Positions 12,638 through 13,306 of a stretch of DNA of 13,306 nt are shown in pieces. The position numbers were made by a program, and so were the translations under genes. The first letter of the stretch is position 1. Each line of letters starts with the position of its first letter. Origin of the DNA: Hydrogenophilales bacterium RIFOXYD1_FULL_62_11 (lineage in GTDB: Bacteria; Pseudomonadota; Gammaproteobacteria; Burkholderiales; Thiobacillaceae); assembly GCA_001802655.1 (NCBI GenBank), contig MGZO01000029.1, positions 31,495 to 44,800 of the forward strand, in the 5' to 3' direction. Under the pieces are notes generated by a model that was not told the DNA's origin, ran no database searches, and was given only the letters and a program-made list of their open reading frames with translations.

Positions 12638-13306
12638 TTGGTCTGGTGCTGGGGCTGGCCGCCATCCTCGGCGGCCAGGCGATGGAAGGGGGGCATATCG
12701 GCCTGTTCCTGCAGCCGGCCGCCTTCGTGATCGTCGTCGTCGGCACCCTGGCCGCAGTGTTGCTGCATTTTCCGTTGCCGGTTTTCCTGCACGGCATGCG
12801 CATGTCGAAATGGGTGTTCCGGCCGCCCGAGTCCGATACCCAGGCGCTGATCCGTCGTGTCATCCTGTGGTCCAACACCACGCGCAAGGAAGGCGTGCTG
12901 GCGCTGGAAAGGCACGTCAACATGACCCATGACCCGTTCCAGAAAGGCGCCTTGCAGTTGCTGGTCGATGGGGCGGATGCCGACAAGCTGCGCGAAACGC
13001 TCGAGGTGCAAATCAACAATTTTGAAACGGTCGAACGCCAGGCGGCCCGCGTGTGGGAGGCCGCAGGCGGTTATGCGCCGACGCTCGGCATTCTGGGCGC
13101 GGTGATTGGCCTGATCCACGTCATGGAAAATCTGTCGGACCCGAGCAAACTGGGGGCAGGTATCGCCGTCGCCTTCGTTGCAACCATTTATGGCGTGGGT
13201 CTCGCCAACCTGGTGTTCCTGCCGATCGCAAACAAGATCAAGTTCACCATTGCGCGCCGCGTCACCGAGCGCGAGATCATCTGCGACGGTCTCATCGGCA
13301 TCGCGC
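12619..13306 (+). CDS. motC: Second MotA-type stator protein, MotC (3' end beyond window)
   Basis: The frame encodes 229 residues before the window ends. It resembles the MotC/PomA branch of stator proteins rather than E. coli MotA. It begins MDRGSLIGLVLGLAAILGGQ, followed by a membrane helix near 33-50. The cytoplasmic loop keeps the torque-related charges (TTRKEG 87-92; Glu97). The last two membrane segments have the family's conserved prolines, in APTLGILGAVIG (153-164, Pro154) and LPIANKI (201-207, Pro202). AAGGAGG (12608-12614) lies 4 bases before ATG 12619, inside the fliA reading frame, so the genes are coupled. An ATG at 12615 opens another frame without family similarity. motD is expected just past the right edge. 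About 15-25 C-terminal residues are probably missing. Confidence 0.93.
   Translation, partial: MDRGSLIGLVLGLAAILGGQAMEGGHIGLFLQPAAFVIVVVGTLAAVLLHFPLPVFLHGMRMSKWVFRPPESDTQALIRRVILWSNTTRKEGVLALERHVNMTHDPFQKGALQLLVDGADADKLRETLEVQINNFETVERQAARVWEAAGGYAPTLGILGAVIGLIHVMENLSDPSKLGAGIAVAFVATIYGVGLANLVFLPIANKIKFTIARRVTEREIICDGLIGIA

Overview
The window is a flagellar gene cluster, most likely from a betaproteobacterium; the order Nitrosomonadales is a guess from gene order and protein style, not a measurement. The evidence is a complete flhD-flhC master regulator pair, an E. coli-like motA-motB pair, a flhB-flhA-flhF-flhG-fliA block of the kind seen in betaproteobacteria and pseudomonads, and the start of a second motA-type stator gene (motC). 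All recognised protein genes are on the + strand. No tRNA, rRNA, CRISPR array or transposase gene was seen.

Layout. Positions 2-184 hold the 3' end of an unidentified gene with a charged, helical C-terminus. Positions 185-697 form a 513-base non-coding gap. It contains a strong intrinsic terminator facing the - strand and, just before it, a structured stretch that looks like a small RNA with an unpaired CUCCUCCUCC segment. Positions 698-2119 encode a bifunctional mannose-1-phosphate guanylyltransferase / mannose-6-phosphate isomerase, the only clearly non-flagellar gene of known role. Positions 2120-2420 are a T-rich control region before flhD with several dyads, a 14-base-periodic GGCTG triplet and a sigma-28-like promoter.

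From 2421 the genes are flhD, flhC, a membrane-anchored SAM methyltransferase of unknown target, motA (good sigma-28 promoter upstream), motB, a 148-base gap with a candidate FlhDC box, then flhB, flhA, flhF and flhG with overlapping stop and start codons. A 295-base hairpin-dense gap follows, then fliA, which overlaps motC; motC runs off the right edge.

How they work together. FlhDC should switch on class II genes such as the flhB operon, which supplies the export gate (FlhB, FlhA), the flagellar placement and number pair (FlhF, FlhG) and sigma-28 (FliA). FliA would then drive the stator genes, including motA through its own promoter and possibly flhDC by feedback. Two stator systems, MotAB and MotC(D), would power one motor. 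The FlhDC box, sigma-28 feedback and small RNA are inferences from sequence motifs. By eye, codon use from flhB onward is richer in G/C at third positions than in the flhD-to-motB part, so the two halves may have different histories.
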